DNA of 64,000 nt from Actinomyces wuliandei (GCF_004010955.1 NZ_CP025227.1:2046001-2110000); one strand, 5' to 3'; positions 1-8,595 are shown, counted from the stretch's first letter. Numbers and translations: made by a program. The notes: a model not told the origin generated them from the letters alone.

Positions 1-489
1 GGCGGCTTCCACGATCTGGTCGGCCACCTGCGGGGTCAGCCCCTCCAGGGGGTCAACCGGCACCTGCGCCAGGGCCTGGGGGCGCTCCCTGGCCAGGGTC
101 TCGATCTCCATGCCGCCCTCGTGCGAGCACATGGCCAGGTACTGGCGGCGGGCCCGGTCCAGGAGGATGGCGACGTAGTACTCCTCCGCGATGTCAACAC
201 CCTGGGAGACCAGGACGGTCCTGACCACGTGCCCCTTGATGTCCATGCCCAGGATCGCCTCGGCGTGGGAGCGGGCCTCGGCCGGGCTGCGGGCGAGCCT
301 GACGCCCCCGGCCTTGCCCCGCCCACCGGTCTTGACCTGGGCCTTGACCACGACGAGGCCACCGCCCTCCCCCAGGAGCTCGCGGGCCGCAGCCTCGGCC
401 TGGTCCGCCGTGGTGGCGACGACCCCGCCGGGAACTGGGACGCCGTGGGAGCCGAACAGGTCTCTGGCTTGGTACTCGTACAGGTCCAT
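1..489 (-). CDS. sucC: Succinyl-CoA synthetase beta subunit (partial, N-terminal 163 codons)
   Basis: ATP-grasp beta subunit of succinate-CoA ligase in the TCA cycle, which converts succinyl-CoA to succinate with formation of a nucleoside triphosphate. The visible protein starts MDLYEYQARDLF and continues with the family stretch VVKAQVKTGGRGKAGGV (about residues 47-63), which carries the nucleotide-binding Lys and Gly-rich loop. ILGMDIKG and a GVDIAEEYYVAILLDR block follow. The start is the ATG at 487-489; it gives the canonical N-terminus directly. The gene runs off the left edge of the window, so sucD is expected just outside. The TCA enzyme kgd lies at the other end of the window and is not linked. 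Family identity is very secure. Confidence 0.95.
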   Translation of the reverse strand, partial: MDLYEYQARDLFGSHGVPVPGGVVATTADQAEAAARELLGEGGGLVVVKAQVKTGGRGKAGGVRLARSPAEARSHAEAILGMDIKGHVVRTVLVSQGVDIAEEYYVAILLDRARRQYLAMCSHEGGMEIETLARERPQALAQVPVDPLEGLTPQVADQIVEAA

Positions 490-657
490 GCAGCTGGTCC
501 TTCGCTCGTCCGTCAACAGGGCCTGGCCCCTCACGGTACGACGCTATCCCCCGGTCCCGCTCACCGGGGGGAGGCGCGGCGGGTAACGGGGGCGGCGGGT
601 AACTGGGTCGGGACCGAGGCAGTAGACAGTATCGGTGTGGTCACGTAGCATCACGGT

Positions 658-1032
658 ATGGATATGTCCCGGAGAGAGACAGGCTTGTATCCCGGCGCCC
701 TGACAGGCGGGGCTGGTGACCGGCCGCCCTCCAAGCCGGTGGTCCCGCCAGTGGTCTATCTGCCCTCAACCGGGGGCAGCAGCACCTACGGGGCGGAGAT
801 CGAGCTGCGCCAGACCAGGGACGGGCGGCTGGCTCTGCTGGCCTACACGGCCCTGGACCGCCTGGCCCGCTGCATGGGGCCGCACCAGCCCTGGGTCCTC
901 TACCCCACCGAGCGGCTGGGTGACCTGGACGCGACTCAGCCCTATGACGTCATCTACCTGGACATGGAGGTGCCTCGCGAGCTGTGGCGCCAGCCCGCAG
1001 GTCAGCGAGCCTACCGGGAGGCGGCCTGGTGA
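658..1032 (+). CDS. SAV_915-like small protein (SseB-type fold)
   Basis: A 124-residue soluble protein. The central part, with ELRQTRDGRLALLAYTALDRL followed by CMGPHQPWVLYPTERL and a YDVIYLDMEVPREL end, matches my memory of the SAV_915 family of actinobacteria. These are small proteins of unknown biochemical role, often found next to WXG100/ESX-type genes. It is the first gene of the plus-strand operon: its TGA (1030-1032) overlaps the GTG of the next gene (1029), so the two are translationally coupled. Two in-frame ATGs (658 and 664) are possible; neither has a clear ribosome binding site, so a leaderless transcript is possible. Function is unknown; a role in type VII-like export is inferred from context only. 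Confidence 0.7.
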   Translation: MDMSRRETGLYPGALTGGAGDRPPSKPVVPPVVYLPSTGGSSTYGAEIELRQTRDGRLALLAYTALDRLARCMGPHQPWVLYPTERLGDLDATQPYDVIYLDMEVPRELWRQPAGQRAYREAAW

Positions 1033-1322
1033 GCGAGGAGTTCCGGTTCGAGTACGACACCGCGACAGAGATCGCCGCACGCTTGCGCACCGCACAGGAT
1101 GACTTGGAATCCGAGGCCCCGACCATGCCGGAGTCGGTGGACGGCGGGTACGGGGCCGACTTCATCATGAGCATGATTGCCCAGCTGGGGGAGGACGCGG
1201 GCAGCCTGGCCCAGGCCGCCGAGCTGGGCGCCACCAATATGGGGAAGGCGGTCGACCTCGTCTCCGGCTACGACGATGAGGTCGCCCAGACGTTGCAGAG
1301 CATGGCGGAGGACATGTCATGA
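1029..1322 (+). CDS. ESX/WXG100-like small helical protein
   Basis: A 97-residue acidic, mostly alpha-helical protein, with size and helical pattern (VSEEFRFEYDTATEIAARLRTAQDDLE ... AELGATNMGKAVDLVSGYDDEV) like ESX-secreted WXG100 partners. A canonical W-X-G turn is absent; GYG at about residue 37 sits roughly where the turn should be. I chose the GTG at 1029 because it overlaps the upstream stop and begins the helical segment; an upstream ATG at 984 would add 15 residues inside the preceding gene. Its own TGA overlaps the ATG of the next gene (1319). Position between an SAV_915-like gene and a large putative effector suggests a chaperone or co-secreted partner. No secretion ATPase is in this window. 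Confident as a gene, moderate for the family. Confidence 0.65.
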   Translation: MSEEFRFEYDTATEIAARLRTAQDDLESEAPTMPESVDGGYGADFIMSMIAQLGEDAGSLAQAAELGATNMGKAVDLVSGYDDEVAQTLQSMAEDMS

Positions 1323-2593
1323 CTGACGCGGCCAGCACAGGGACCGGGACCATCGACACCGAGATCCCCGGGAGCACCGGGTCCGTCAACGATGCCGCTG
1401 ACTGGCTCTACGACCTCAAGGAGGACCTCCACGACGCCCGCACGTTCTCCACCAACTGCGCCACGATGGCGGGGGCCGACTTCTCCGGGGAGACGGCCGA
1501 GGCCGTGGTGGCCTTCTCCAACAAGCTCAAGAACGCCTGCGACGACGCCTACAACCGGGCCAAGAAGGCGGCTGACGTCGTGCGGGCCTTCGCCGACCAG
1601 CTGGGCTGGTGCCAGGCTGACATGGCCGGGCACCGTGAGACGGCCAGCAACGGCGGGCTGACGGTGGACGGGTACCTGGTCAGGGCGCCCGCATCCGTGG
1701 AGCCACCGGGCGACCTGCCCAAGGGGGCCACCAAGGAGGACAAGGAGAAGTGGCTGGCCGCCGACGAGGCCTACGACGACTACCAGGACAAGCTGGCGCT
1801 GTACGAGGAGGTGCGCGAGGACGTCGAGCGCACCCGCACCAGCCTGGAGGACTGGATCGAGGAGAACCTGGTCCTCGCCGAGGCCGAGGCCCTGTACAAC
1901 ATGGCTGTGGATGAGGTCCGGAGCATGCTCACCGACATGGCGGCCGACAGCACGGCCACGGTTGTCGACAACACCTACCAGGCCCGGGCCGACGTCCTGA
2001 GGGAGACTGCCTACCAGCGTGCCGTGGCCAAGGGCCCGGGCGCGGCCAGGAGCCTGCACTCCACCAGCGGCAGGCGGCCCCCGTCCCAGGCCGAGGTCAA
2101 CCGGGTCATCGAGGACTCCCGCCTGCTGAGCAGGTGGACCTCCAGGGCACAGGCCCTGGAGCAGACCGGCAGACGCGTCGCCCGCTCCATCACCGTCATC
2201 ACCACCCTGGGTTCCATCGGCACAGAGCTCGCCCGGGGCGAGTCACCTTCCACAGTCCTCCTCACCGCAGCCGCAGGGGCTGGCGTGGCGGCCGTGGCCG
2301 CTCCCGTGGTCGCCGGGATGGTCGCCGGCACAGTCCTCGCGGGCAGCACCGTGGTGTCAGCACTGGCTGTCGCAGCGGGCACTGCCGCTGTCGCTGGCGT
2401 CGTGGCTGCCGGTGTCGGCTACGTCTACGAGAGCCACGTGCCCCTCCACGTCCGCGAGAGGATCGACAAGGGCCTGGAGGAGACAGGCAGCATGGTCACC
2501 GATGCCGCCAAGGACACCTGGGACTCAGTCACCGACACCGCCAGCGACGCCGCCGACTGGGTCACCGACCGCTGGAGGACCACCTTCGGATGA
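1319..2593 (+). CDS. Putative type VII (ESX)-associated effector or surface protein with hydrophobic C-terminal region
   Basis: A 424-residue protein. Residues about 20-110 form helices resembling the putative T7SS secretion-signal domains (DWLYDLKEDLHDARTF, then GADFSGETAEAVVAFSNKLKNACDDAYNRAKKA). A charged coiled-coil middle follows (about 140-230). Residues about 310-370 are a long Ala/Gly/Val hydrophobic stretch that could cross the membrane once or twice. The C-terminus is short and hydrophilic (VTDAAKDTWDSVTDTASDA, ending TDRWRTTFG). No toxin catalytic motif was recognised. It overlaps both neighbours by 4 nt (ATGA), so it is co-translated with the small ESX-like protein and the membrane protein that follows. 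Its last codons are duplicated downstream at 3483-3510 (see findings). The role is inferred from architecture and context. Confidence 0.6.
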   Translation: MTDAASTGTGTIDTEIPGSTGSVNDAADWLYDLKEDLHDARTFSTNCATMAGADFSGETAEAVVAFSNKLKNACDDAYNRAKKAADVVRAFADQLGWCQADMAGHRETASNGGLTVDGYLVRAPASVEPPGDLPKGATKEDKEKWLAADEAYDDYQDKLALYEEVREDVERTRTSLEDWIEENLVLAEAEALYNMAVDEVRSMLTDMAADSTATVVDNTYQARADVLRETAYQRAVAKGPGAARSLHSTSGRRPPSQAEVNRVIEDSRLLSRWTSRAQALEQTGRRVARSITVITTLGSIGTELARGESPSTVLLTAAAGAGVAAVAAPVVAGMVAGTVLAGSTVVSALAVAAGTAAVAGVVAAGVGYVYESHVPLHVRERIDKGLEETGSMVTDAAKDTWDSVTDTASDAADWVTDRWRTTFG

Positions 2594-4323
2594 CACCCCA
2601 CCCCAGCCCGCGACCCCGCACCGGCGGCACCAGCAGGTGGTGGCTGCCGACCATGGTGGCCCACGACCACGCCGACGAGGCGAGGACGCGAGTCCTGTGG
2701 GCCCTGCCCACGACACTCATCGCCCTTCCCTTTGGCTGGGTGGTGCTGCTGGGAGGTGCCCTGCCCCTGGCCGTCCTGCTCGCCATCTCCGGGATCTCCA
2801 CGGTCTTCTTCGCGGCCGGCGCAGTCCTGCGTCTGCTCCAGGTGCGCCGTGCCCACCGCCGCTGGCGCCACGACTCCGGCGCGGTCGTCCTTGTCCCCAC
2901 CACAGGCCCCCCTGTCTGGGACATCCTGTACCTGCTAGGCATGCTGGGTGGGTGCCTGGTCTCGGTCGTCCTGATCGTGCTGGCCGGGACCGCCTCCCCC
3001 TACCCCGCGACCCGCTACACCCTCAGCCTCGCCCTGCCCTTCGCCGGCCTGTGCCTCGTCGGCCTGGTGACCTTCCCCTACTTCCGCCCCGGCAGGCCGG
3101 CTGTCTGCCTCACTCCTGAGGGCGTGTGGCTGTGGCCCCGTACCCGCCGCCAGGCCTGGGTGCCCTGGCAGGACCAGCCAGAGCTGGCCGGGGTGACCAG
3201 GGGTGACGCCGTGATCACCACCACCGCCGGTACGACCCGCTTCGCCATGGGCTACCTGTCTCTGGGCTACAACCAGCTCCACCGCGTGCTGCTCCTCTAC
3301 ACCACCCACCCCGAGCTGCGCCACGAGCTGGCCCACCCCCAGGGCCTGGACCGCGTACGCACCCTCATGCACACCCCCGTCCACCAGGTAGAGGAAACAC
3401 TCACCACATAAACCACGACCACCACCCCCTCGACCACACACCGCAACAACCAGGAACCACCGACCGGAAAACACCCAGCACTTCACCGACCGCTGGAGGA
3501 CCACCTTCGGATGACACCCCACCCCAGCCCGCGACCCCGCACCGGCGGCACCAGCAGGTGGTGGCTGCCGACCATGGTGGCCCACGACCACGCCGACGAG
3601 GCGAGGACGCGAGTCCTGTGGGCAGCCGCCCTGCCCACGACACTCATCGCCCTTCCCTTTGGCTGGGTGGTGCTGCTGGGAGGTGCCCTGCCCCTGGCCG
3701 TCCTGCTCGCCATCTCCGGGATCTCCACGGTCTTCTTCGCGGCCGGCGCAGTCCTGCGTCTGCTCCAGGTGCGCCGTGCCCACCGCCGCTGGCGCCACGA
3801 CTCCGGCGCGGTCGTCCTTGTCCCCACCACAGGCCCCCCTGTCTGGGACATCCTGCACCTACTCTGTGTACTGGGTGGGTGCCTGGTCTCGGTCGTCCTG
3901 ATCGTGCTGGCCGGGACCGCCTCCCCCTACCCCGCGACCCGCTACACCCTCAGCCTCGCCCTGCTGCTGGCCGGCCTGTGCCTCGTCGGCCTGGTGACCT
4001 TCCCCTACTTCCGCCCCGGCAGGCCGGCTGTCTGCCTCACTCCTGAGGGCGTGTGGCTGTGGCCCCGTACCCGCCGCCAGGCCTGGGTGCCCTGGCAGGA
4101 CCAGCCAGAGCTGGCCGGGGTGACCAGGGGTGACGCCGTGATCACCACCACCGCCGGTACGACCCGCTTCGCCATGGGCTACCTGTCCCTGGGCTACAAC
4201 CAGCTCCACCGCGTGCTGCTCCTCTACACCACCCACCCCGAGCTGCGCCACGAGCTGGCCCACCCCCAGGGCCTGGACCGCGTACGCACCCTCATGCACA
4301 CCCCCGTCCACCAGGTAGAGGAA
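2562..4323 (+). repeat. Tandem duplication, unit about 0.84 kb
   Basis: Positions 2562-3396 and 3483-4323 are the same sequence with few changes; the offset is 921 nt at the left end and 927 nt after a 6-nt insertion near 3624. The left breakpoint falls 29 nt before the stop of the effector gene, so copy 2 starts with a remnant encoding the effector tail. The right breakpoint is inside the last codons of the membrane protein. Positions 3397-3482 are the unique spacer. Confidence 0.95.
2590..3411 (+). CDS. Four-TM membrane protein, tandem copy 1 (possible immunity/partner protein)
   Basis: A 273-residue integral membrane protein of unknown family. Two hydrophobic hairpins can be seen: TTLIALPFGWVVLLGGALPL with LAVLLAISGISTVFFAAGAV near residues 38-80, and a second pair near 115-165. 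A soluble C-terminal domain of about 105 residues follows (PAVCLTPEGVWLWPRTRRQAW ... AWVPWQDQPELAGV), reminiscent of bacterial PH-like domains. The ATG at 2590 overlaps the effector stop (ATGA). An almost identical copy follows at 3511. Copy 1 lacks a two-codon stretch present in copy 2 near residue 37 and ends ETLTT. As a membrane protein directly behind a putative effector it could be an immunity protein, but no immunity family is recognised. Confidence 0.75.
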   Translation: MTPHPSPRPRTGGTSRWWLPTMVAHDHADEARTRVLWALPTTLIALPFGWVVLLGGALPLAVLLAISGISTVFFAAGAVLRLLQVRRAHRRWRHDSGAVVLVPTTGPPVWDILYLLGMLGGCLVSVVLIVLAGTASPYPATRYTLSLALPFAGLCLVGLVTFPYFRPGRPAVCLTPEGVWLWPRTRRQAWVPWQDQPELAGVTRGDAVITTTAGTTRFAMGYLSLGYNQLHRVLLLYTTHPELRHELAHPQGLDRVRTLMHTPVHQVEETLTT

Positions 4324-4359
4324 CGGCTGGCGGGCAGGGCAGACGGCTCGCCCGGGTAG
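3511..4359 (+). CDS. Four-TM membrane protein, tandem copy 2
   Basis: A 282-residue paralogue of the preceding gene and nearly identical to it. By eye the differences are two extra codons near residue 37, a cluster of substitutions at the second membrane hairpin (LHLLCVLGG against LYLLGMLGG), a short LLLAG/PFAG exchange, and a divergent tail (ERLAGRADGSPG in place of ETLTT). Its ATG sits exactly where copy 1 has its ATG, directly after a duplicated piece of the effector 3' end. That duplicate lies within 71 nt of C- and A-rich DNA plus the 28-nt remnant, so copy 2 is not coupled to a full upstream gene. The few differences concentrate in the membrane segments. Confidence 0.75.
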   Translation: MTPHPSPRPRTGGTSRWWLPTMVAHDHADEARTRVLWAAALPTTLIALPFGWVVLLGGALPLAVLLAISGISTVFFAAGAVLRLLQVRRAHRRWRHDSGAVVLVPTTGPPVWDILHLLCVLGGCLVSVVLIVLAGTASPYPATRYTLSLALLLAGLCLVGLVTFPYFRPGRPAVCLTPEGVWLWPRTRRQAWVPWQDQPELAGVTRGDAVITTTAGTTRFAMGYLSLGYNQLHRVLLLYTTHPELRHELAHPQGLDRVRTLMHTPVHQVEERLAGRADGSPG

Positions 4360-4580
4360 CACGCCACCGGTACGCAGCCACCGCCACGACAGCAACAGCG
4401 GCAGGGCACGACGAGCGCGCCAGCCGGGTCAGCCCGCAAGCAGCCTCGGTGGGGACCAGTCCCCAGCGGCAGCCGCCACTGATGACTCAGGCCACCGGCT
4501 GGGGCAGAATAGGCACTGGCTCTACACCAGCGACGCACCAGCCACGCACACGACCCACTCGCAGAAGGACCCTGTCCACC

Positions 4581-7067
4581 ATGCCCGTCACACCTGCCAC
4601 TCCCGCTCCTCCCAGCAGCCCCTCCCCCACCCCGGCCCCCGTTGAGCCAGGGGAGCCCTCCGGCCCCCCCGCACGCACCAGCCAGGAGCCGCTGCGCATC
4701 GGGGTGCTCACCTCCGGGGGAGACGCCCAGGGCATGAACGCAGCGGTACGCGCCGTGGTACGCACCACCATCCGCCTGGGAGCCCAGCCCTACGCCGTCA
4801 TGGAGGGCTGGGCAGGTGCCGTGGCCGGGGGCGAGGGCATCAGGCCCCTGGAGTGGGACTCAGTAGGCTCGGTGCTCCAGCGCGGCGGCACCGTGATCGG
4901 CACCGCCCGCTCCACGGAGTTCCGCGAGTGGGAGGGCCAGCGTGAGGCTGCGCGCCACCTGCTGGAGCACGGCATCGACCGCCTGGTGGTCATCGGCGGG
5001 GACGGCTCCCTGACCGGCACCGACGAGTTCCGCACCAACTGGCCCAGCCTCGTGGCAGACCTGGTGGAGCGCGGGGAGATCACCCCCGAGACGGCGCAGG
5101 CCCACCCGGTGCTCATGGTGACCGGGATCGTGGGCTCTATCGACAACGACCTGGTGGGCGCGGACATGACCATCGGCGCCGACTCCGCCCTGCACCGCAT
5201 CCTGGAGGCCATCGACGACATCTCCTCCACGGCCGCCTCCCACCAGCGCACCTTCATCGTGGAGGTCATGGGCCGTCACTGCGGCTACCTGGCCCTCATG
5301 GCCGCCGTGGCCGGGGGCTGTGACTACGTGCTGGTGCCAGAGCTCCCCCCGGGGGAGGACTGGGAGGCCGACATGTGCGCCAAGCTCCAGGCGGGGCGCG
5401 ACGCCGGGCGCCGCGAGTCCATGGTCATCGTGGCCGAGGGGGCCACGGACCGCTCGGGCCAGCGCATCACGGCCGACGACGTCAAGCAGGTCCTGGCCGA
5501 CCGCCTGGGCGAGGACGCCCGGGTGACAATCCTGGGCCACGTCCAGCGCGGTGGTCGCCCCAGCGCCTACGACCGGTGGATGTCCACCCTCCTGGGGTGC
5601 GCCGCCGCCCGCGAGCTGGTGACCATGGAGCCCGGTGCCGAGCCGGTCATCATCGCCGAGCGCCACAATCGTATCCGCCGCCTGCCCATGATGGAGCAGG
5701 TCAAGGCCACCCGGGCGGTCAAGGACCTGGTGCGCGCCCAGGACTACGAGGCGGCCGTGGAGGCGCGGGGGTCGAGCTTCGCCTCCATGCTGAAGGTGTT
5801 CGAGACCATGTCCACCCCGCCGCAGGAGACGTCAGGCGGAGCCCACGCTGGGACGGCTGGGGAGGTTGGCGCGTCGGCGCAGGTGACCCTCCCCCACCCC
5901 GGCGGGCCATCAGGACGGTGGGGCACGCCAACCACCCACCGGCAGGACCGGGACACACGCCCCAGCCGGGTGGCGATCATCCACGCGGGCGGGCTGGCGC
6001 CGGGTATGAACACGGCGGCCCGGGCGGCCGTGCGCCTGGGGCTGGACCACAGCTTCACCATGCTGGGGATCTTCGGTGGGTTCCCGGGGCTCCTGGACGG
6101 CAACGTGCGCGAGCTCACCTGGGCCGATGTGGAGGGGTGGGTCGGTGACGGCGGCGCCCAGCTGGGGACGCGTCGCGAGGTGCCCACCGTGGAGCAGCTC
6201 TACGCCCTGGGCCGGGCCATCGAGTCGCACGAGATCGACGCCCTCCTGGTGATCGGGGGCTTCAACGCCTACCTGGCCGCGCATCGGCTGGTCACCGAGC
6301 GGACCCGCTACCCCGCCTTCCAGATCCCGATCGTGTGCGTGCCCGCCTCCATCGACAACAACCTGCCCGGCTCCGAGCTGAGCATCGGCACGGACACGGC
6401 GCTGAACAACGCGGTGGCGGCCCTGGACGCCGTCAAGCTCTCCGCGGCCGCCTCCCGCCGCTGCTTCGTGGCCGAGGTCATGGGCCGCAGGTGCGGCTAC
6501 CTGGCGCTCATGTCCGGCCTGGCGGCCGGGGCCGAGCAGGTCTACCTGCACGAGGACGGCCTGACCCTCAGCCAGCTGGCACAGGACTCGGCGCGGATGG
6601 TGGACTCCTTCCGCTCCGGACGCAACCTCTACCTGGTCGTGCGCAACGAGCGGGCCAGCGCCAACTACACCACCGGCGTGCTGGCCCGGATCTTCACCGA
6701 GGAGGGGCAGGGCCTCTACGACGTGCGCGAGGCCGTCATCGGCCACCTCCAGCAGGGCGGCAACCCGACGCCCTTTGACCGCATCATGGCCACCAAGCTG
6801 GTGGCCGCCGCCCTTGAGCTGCTGGCCACCGAGCTGGAGGGCGGCACCGCAGGCGCCTTCTACATCGGCCTCATGGGGGGCAGGGTGGACCACCGGCCGC
6901 TGGAGCGCATGAACGACGAGCTCGACCGGGACAACCGTCGCCCGCTCCACCAGTGGTGGACGGGCCTGCGCCCGGCGATCGAGCTGGTCAGCACCCATGA
7001 GGGACTGCTGCGCCCGGAGCAGGTGCCCGACTTCGGCCAGGCTGCGGACCAGGCGGCCCAGGGGTAG
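4581..7067 (+). CDS. pfkA: Two-domain (eukaryotic-type) ATP-dependent 6-phosphofructokinase
   Basis: Phosphorylates fructose 6-phosphate in glycolysis. The 828-residue protein is a head-to-tail fusion of two PFK domains (about 38-410 and 462-815), as in eukaryotic PFK, instead of the usual 320-residue bacterial chain. In the N-half, GGDGS (139-143) and GSIDND (185-190, catalytic Asp188) carry Gly at both positions that separate ATP-type from PPi-type enzymes, so ATP is predicted. In the C-half the same places read GGFNAY (about 558-563) and ASIDNN (Asp592), the degenerate pattern of the regulatory half. The start at 4581 has AGAAGGA 11 nt upstream; an ATG at 4449 would add a Pro/Thr/Arg-rich leader. 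A Pro/Ala tail precedes domain 1. Confidence 0.9.
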   Translation: MPVTPATPAPPSSPSPTPAPVEPGEPSGPPARTSQEPLRIGVLTSGGDAQGMNAAVRAVVRTTIRLGAQPYAVMEGWAGAVAGGEGIRPLEWDSVGSVLQRGGTVIGTARSTEFREWEGQREAARHLLEHGIDRLVVIGGDGSLTGTDEFRTNWPSLVADLVERGEITPETAQAHPVLMVTGIVGSIDNDLVGADMTIGADSALHRILEAIDDISSTAASHQRTFIVEVMGRHCGYLALMAAVAGGCDYVLVPELPPGEDWEADMCAKLQAGRDAGRRESMVIVAEGATDRSGQRITADDVKQVLADRLGEDARVTILGHVQRGGRPSAYDRWMSTLLGCAAARELVTMEPGAEPVIIAERHNRIRRLPMMEQVKATRAVKDLVRAQDYEAAVEARGSSFASMLKVFETMSTPPQETSGGAHAGTAGEVGASAQVTLPHPGGPSGRWGTPTTHRQDRDTRPSRVAIIHAGGLAPGMNTAARAAVRLGLDHSFTMLGIFGGFPGLLDGNVRELTWADVEGWVGDGGAQLGTRREVPTVEQLYALGRAIESHEIDALLVIGGFNAYLAAHRLVTERTRYPAFQIPIVCVPASIDNNLPGSELSIGTDTALNNAVAALDAVKLSAAASRRCFVAEVMGRRCGYLALMSGLAAGAEQVYLHEDGLTLSQLAQDSARMVDSFRSGRNLYLVVRNERASANYTTGVLARIFTEEGQGLYDVREAVIGHLQQGGNPTPFDRIMATKLVAAALELLATELEGGTAGAFYIGLMGGRVDHRPLERMNDELDRDNRRPLHQWWTGLRPAIELVSTHEGLLRPEQVPDFGQAADQAAQG

Positions 7068-7129
7068 ACACGGCAGCCTTGGAAGGGCACGGGCGTTGCA
7101 CAGCGGCTTACGCACACACAGTGGTGGGC

Positions 7130-7161
7130 GCGGTCTGCTGGTGTCCCCGCCAGCAGACCGC
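7130..7161. terminator. Bidirectional hairpin between converging genes
   Basis: GCGGTCTGCTGG (7130-7141) pairs perfectly with CCAGCAGACCGC (7150-7161) around an 8-nt loop. It lies between the ends of pfkA (plus) and the HAD gene (minus) and could stop transcription from both sides. No U-tract is present, as is common in high-GC actinobacteria. Confidence 0.65.
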
Positions 7162-7172
7162 CCCTGGTGCCG

Positions 7173-8119
7173 CTACAGGCCCAGCATCCGCTCCAGGACG
7201 GACACCACCGCACCGGGGCGCGAGGGCACGCGGGCCGTCTGCCTCCTCGCCCTGACCCCCTCCAGGCCGTCCCCGACGGTGATACCGACGTCTGCCGCAC
7301 GGATCATCGCCACGTCGTTGACGTCGTTGCCTGCCGCCACCCACGTGGAGACAGCCTGTGGCGGCAAAACGGCCGTGTGAGCGGTGGTTGCAGGCTCTCC
7401 CGCGACGTCTGTGCCCTCGTTGATGGCCGTAGAGCTCGTGGCGGCCAGCGCCTCGCCACCGGGCAGCAGCCTCATGCAGATGCTCTTGTCCACCCCCGCC
7501 GCACAGACGTCGACCACGCCGTCCTCGTGCGGGTAGGCAGTGACACCGTCAAGACGAGGACCCAACAGGGCCTGGAGGACGCCTGCGCCCTCTGCGGCGC
7601 CAGCCCCCAACCGGGCACGGCACCCTCCGAATCAGCCAGCCCCCGGCTGACGACCGTCACCTTGAGCACGTCGTCGACCGGCACCTGGGCCGGGTCGGCG
7701 CACCACCGGCCGTCCAGGTAGTCCCGCATGTGCTCCAGCCCCGAGCCCAGCCCCTTCTCGCGACCCGGTGGCGTAAGCACTGTGAAGGAGTGCCCCTGGT
7801 CCACGTAGAGGGGTACGCCTGCGCGGAAGGCGGCGTCCACGACGGCACGCACCTGCTCCCTCCTCATGGGATGGCGAGTCTCCGCCTCCCCCAGACGCAC
7901 GAGCGCACCGTTGAGGCAGGCCGTGCCGTACAGGCAGGCTACAGCGTCTCCCAGCACCTCGGCCACGCCCCTGGGCGCCCGTGACGTCGCCACGATGACG
8001 GAGACGTCCCCACGGCGCGAGACACGCCTGAGAAAGGAGGGTAACTGGGGGTCTGCGACCCCGTCGAAGACGACGGTGCCGTCCAGGTCCGTCACCAGGG
8101 CCACCGGACTGGTCAGCAC
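7173..8119 (-). pseudogene. HAD-superfamily (Cof-type) phosphatase, frameshifted
   Basis: The N-terminal part (start GTG at 8119) contains HAD motif I, VTDLDGTVV, and continues as a normal Cof-type cap region to about VTVVSRGLADSEG near 7630. From there the similarity carries on in another frame, starting about GAGAAEGAGVLQALLG, through the HAD motif III Lys region (GVDKSICMRLL) and motif IV (GNDVNDVAMI), and stops at 7173. Read through in its first frame the protein would end at 7472 with an unrelated arginine-rich tail. The frame change lies at about 7610-7650, next to a TTGGGGG run, so a single-base indel or a sequencing error would explain it. The start overlaps the Nudix stop by 7 nt. 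Confidence 0.8.
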
Positions 8120-8526
8120 CAGCCGCTCGCTCTCGCGATATCGGGGATGACCCGGCGCTGAAAGGTGGACTCGCCGCCGGGCAAACAGGTCATGGGTAGC
8201 CACTCCAGCGCCTCGATCTCAGAGTGGGGCTGCGGGTCACCGGTGATATCGCATATGTAGACGACAATGGTGATCGGCCTGCCCTGGTCGAAGACAGAGA
8301 CGTCCTCGTAGGTGCCGAAGTAGGTGGCCGACGCCAGCGAGGCGCCTAGCTCCTCGGAGAGCTCGCGACGAAGGCAGTCAATATGCGACTCGCCCGCTTC
8401 CGGCTTGCCGCCGGGCGATATGAGTTCGGTCGTGCCTCGCTTACGGACAAGCAGCACACGGTCGTCACGGACGATGGCCGCGGCACACTTGACAAGAGGC
8501 TGTCCCTCCTCCGCGTCAGACCGCAC
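8113..8526 (-). CDS. Nudix hydrolase
   Basis: A 137-residue pyrophosphohydrolase of the Nudix family; substrates are nucleoside diphosphates linked to another moiety. The signature GX5EX7REUXEEXGU is complete: GKPEAGE, then SHIDCLR, RE, LSEELGA. VKCAAAIVRDDRVLLVRKRG forms the first strands. I chose the GTG at 8526 because AGGAAGGAGAG stands 5-6 nt upstream; longer versions would translate the 15-bp repeats at 8596-8640. The stop overlaps the GTG of the HAD gene, so the two were probably a translationally coupled nucleotide clean-up pair. The exact substrate cannot be told from sequence. Confidence 0.85.
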   Translation of the reverse strand: MRSDAEEGQPLVKCAAAIVRDDRVLLVRKRGTTELISPGGKPEAGESHIDCLRRELSEELGASLASATYFGTYEDVSVFDQGRPITIVVYICDITGDPQPHSEIEALEWLPMTCLPGGESTFQRRVIPDIARASGWC

Positions 8527-8595
8527 CGGCTCTCTCCTTCCTCGAATGGCAGCGCAGGGCGTATTCGGGCAACCAACGCCCGCACCACAGTGACA

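Noticed and set aside
4581..7067. PPi-dependent phosphofructokinase
   Set aside because: Both discriminating positions in the N-half are Gly (GGDGS, GSIDND), the ATP-type pattern.
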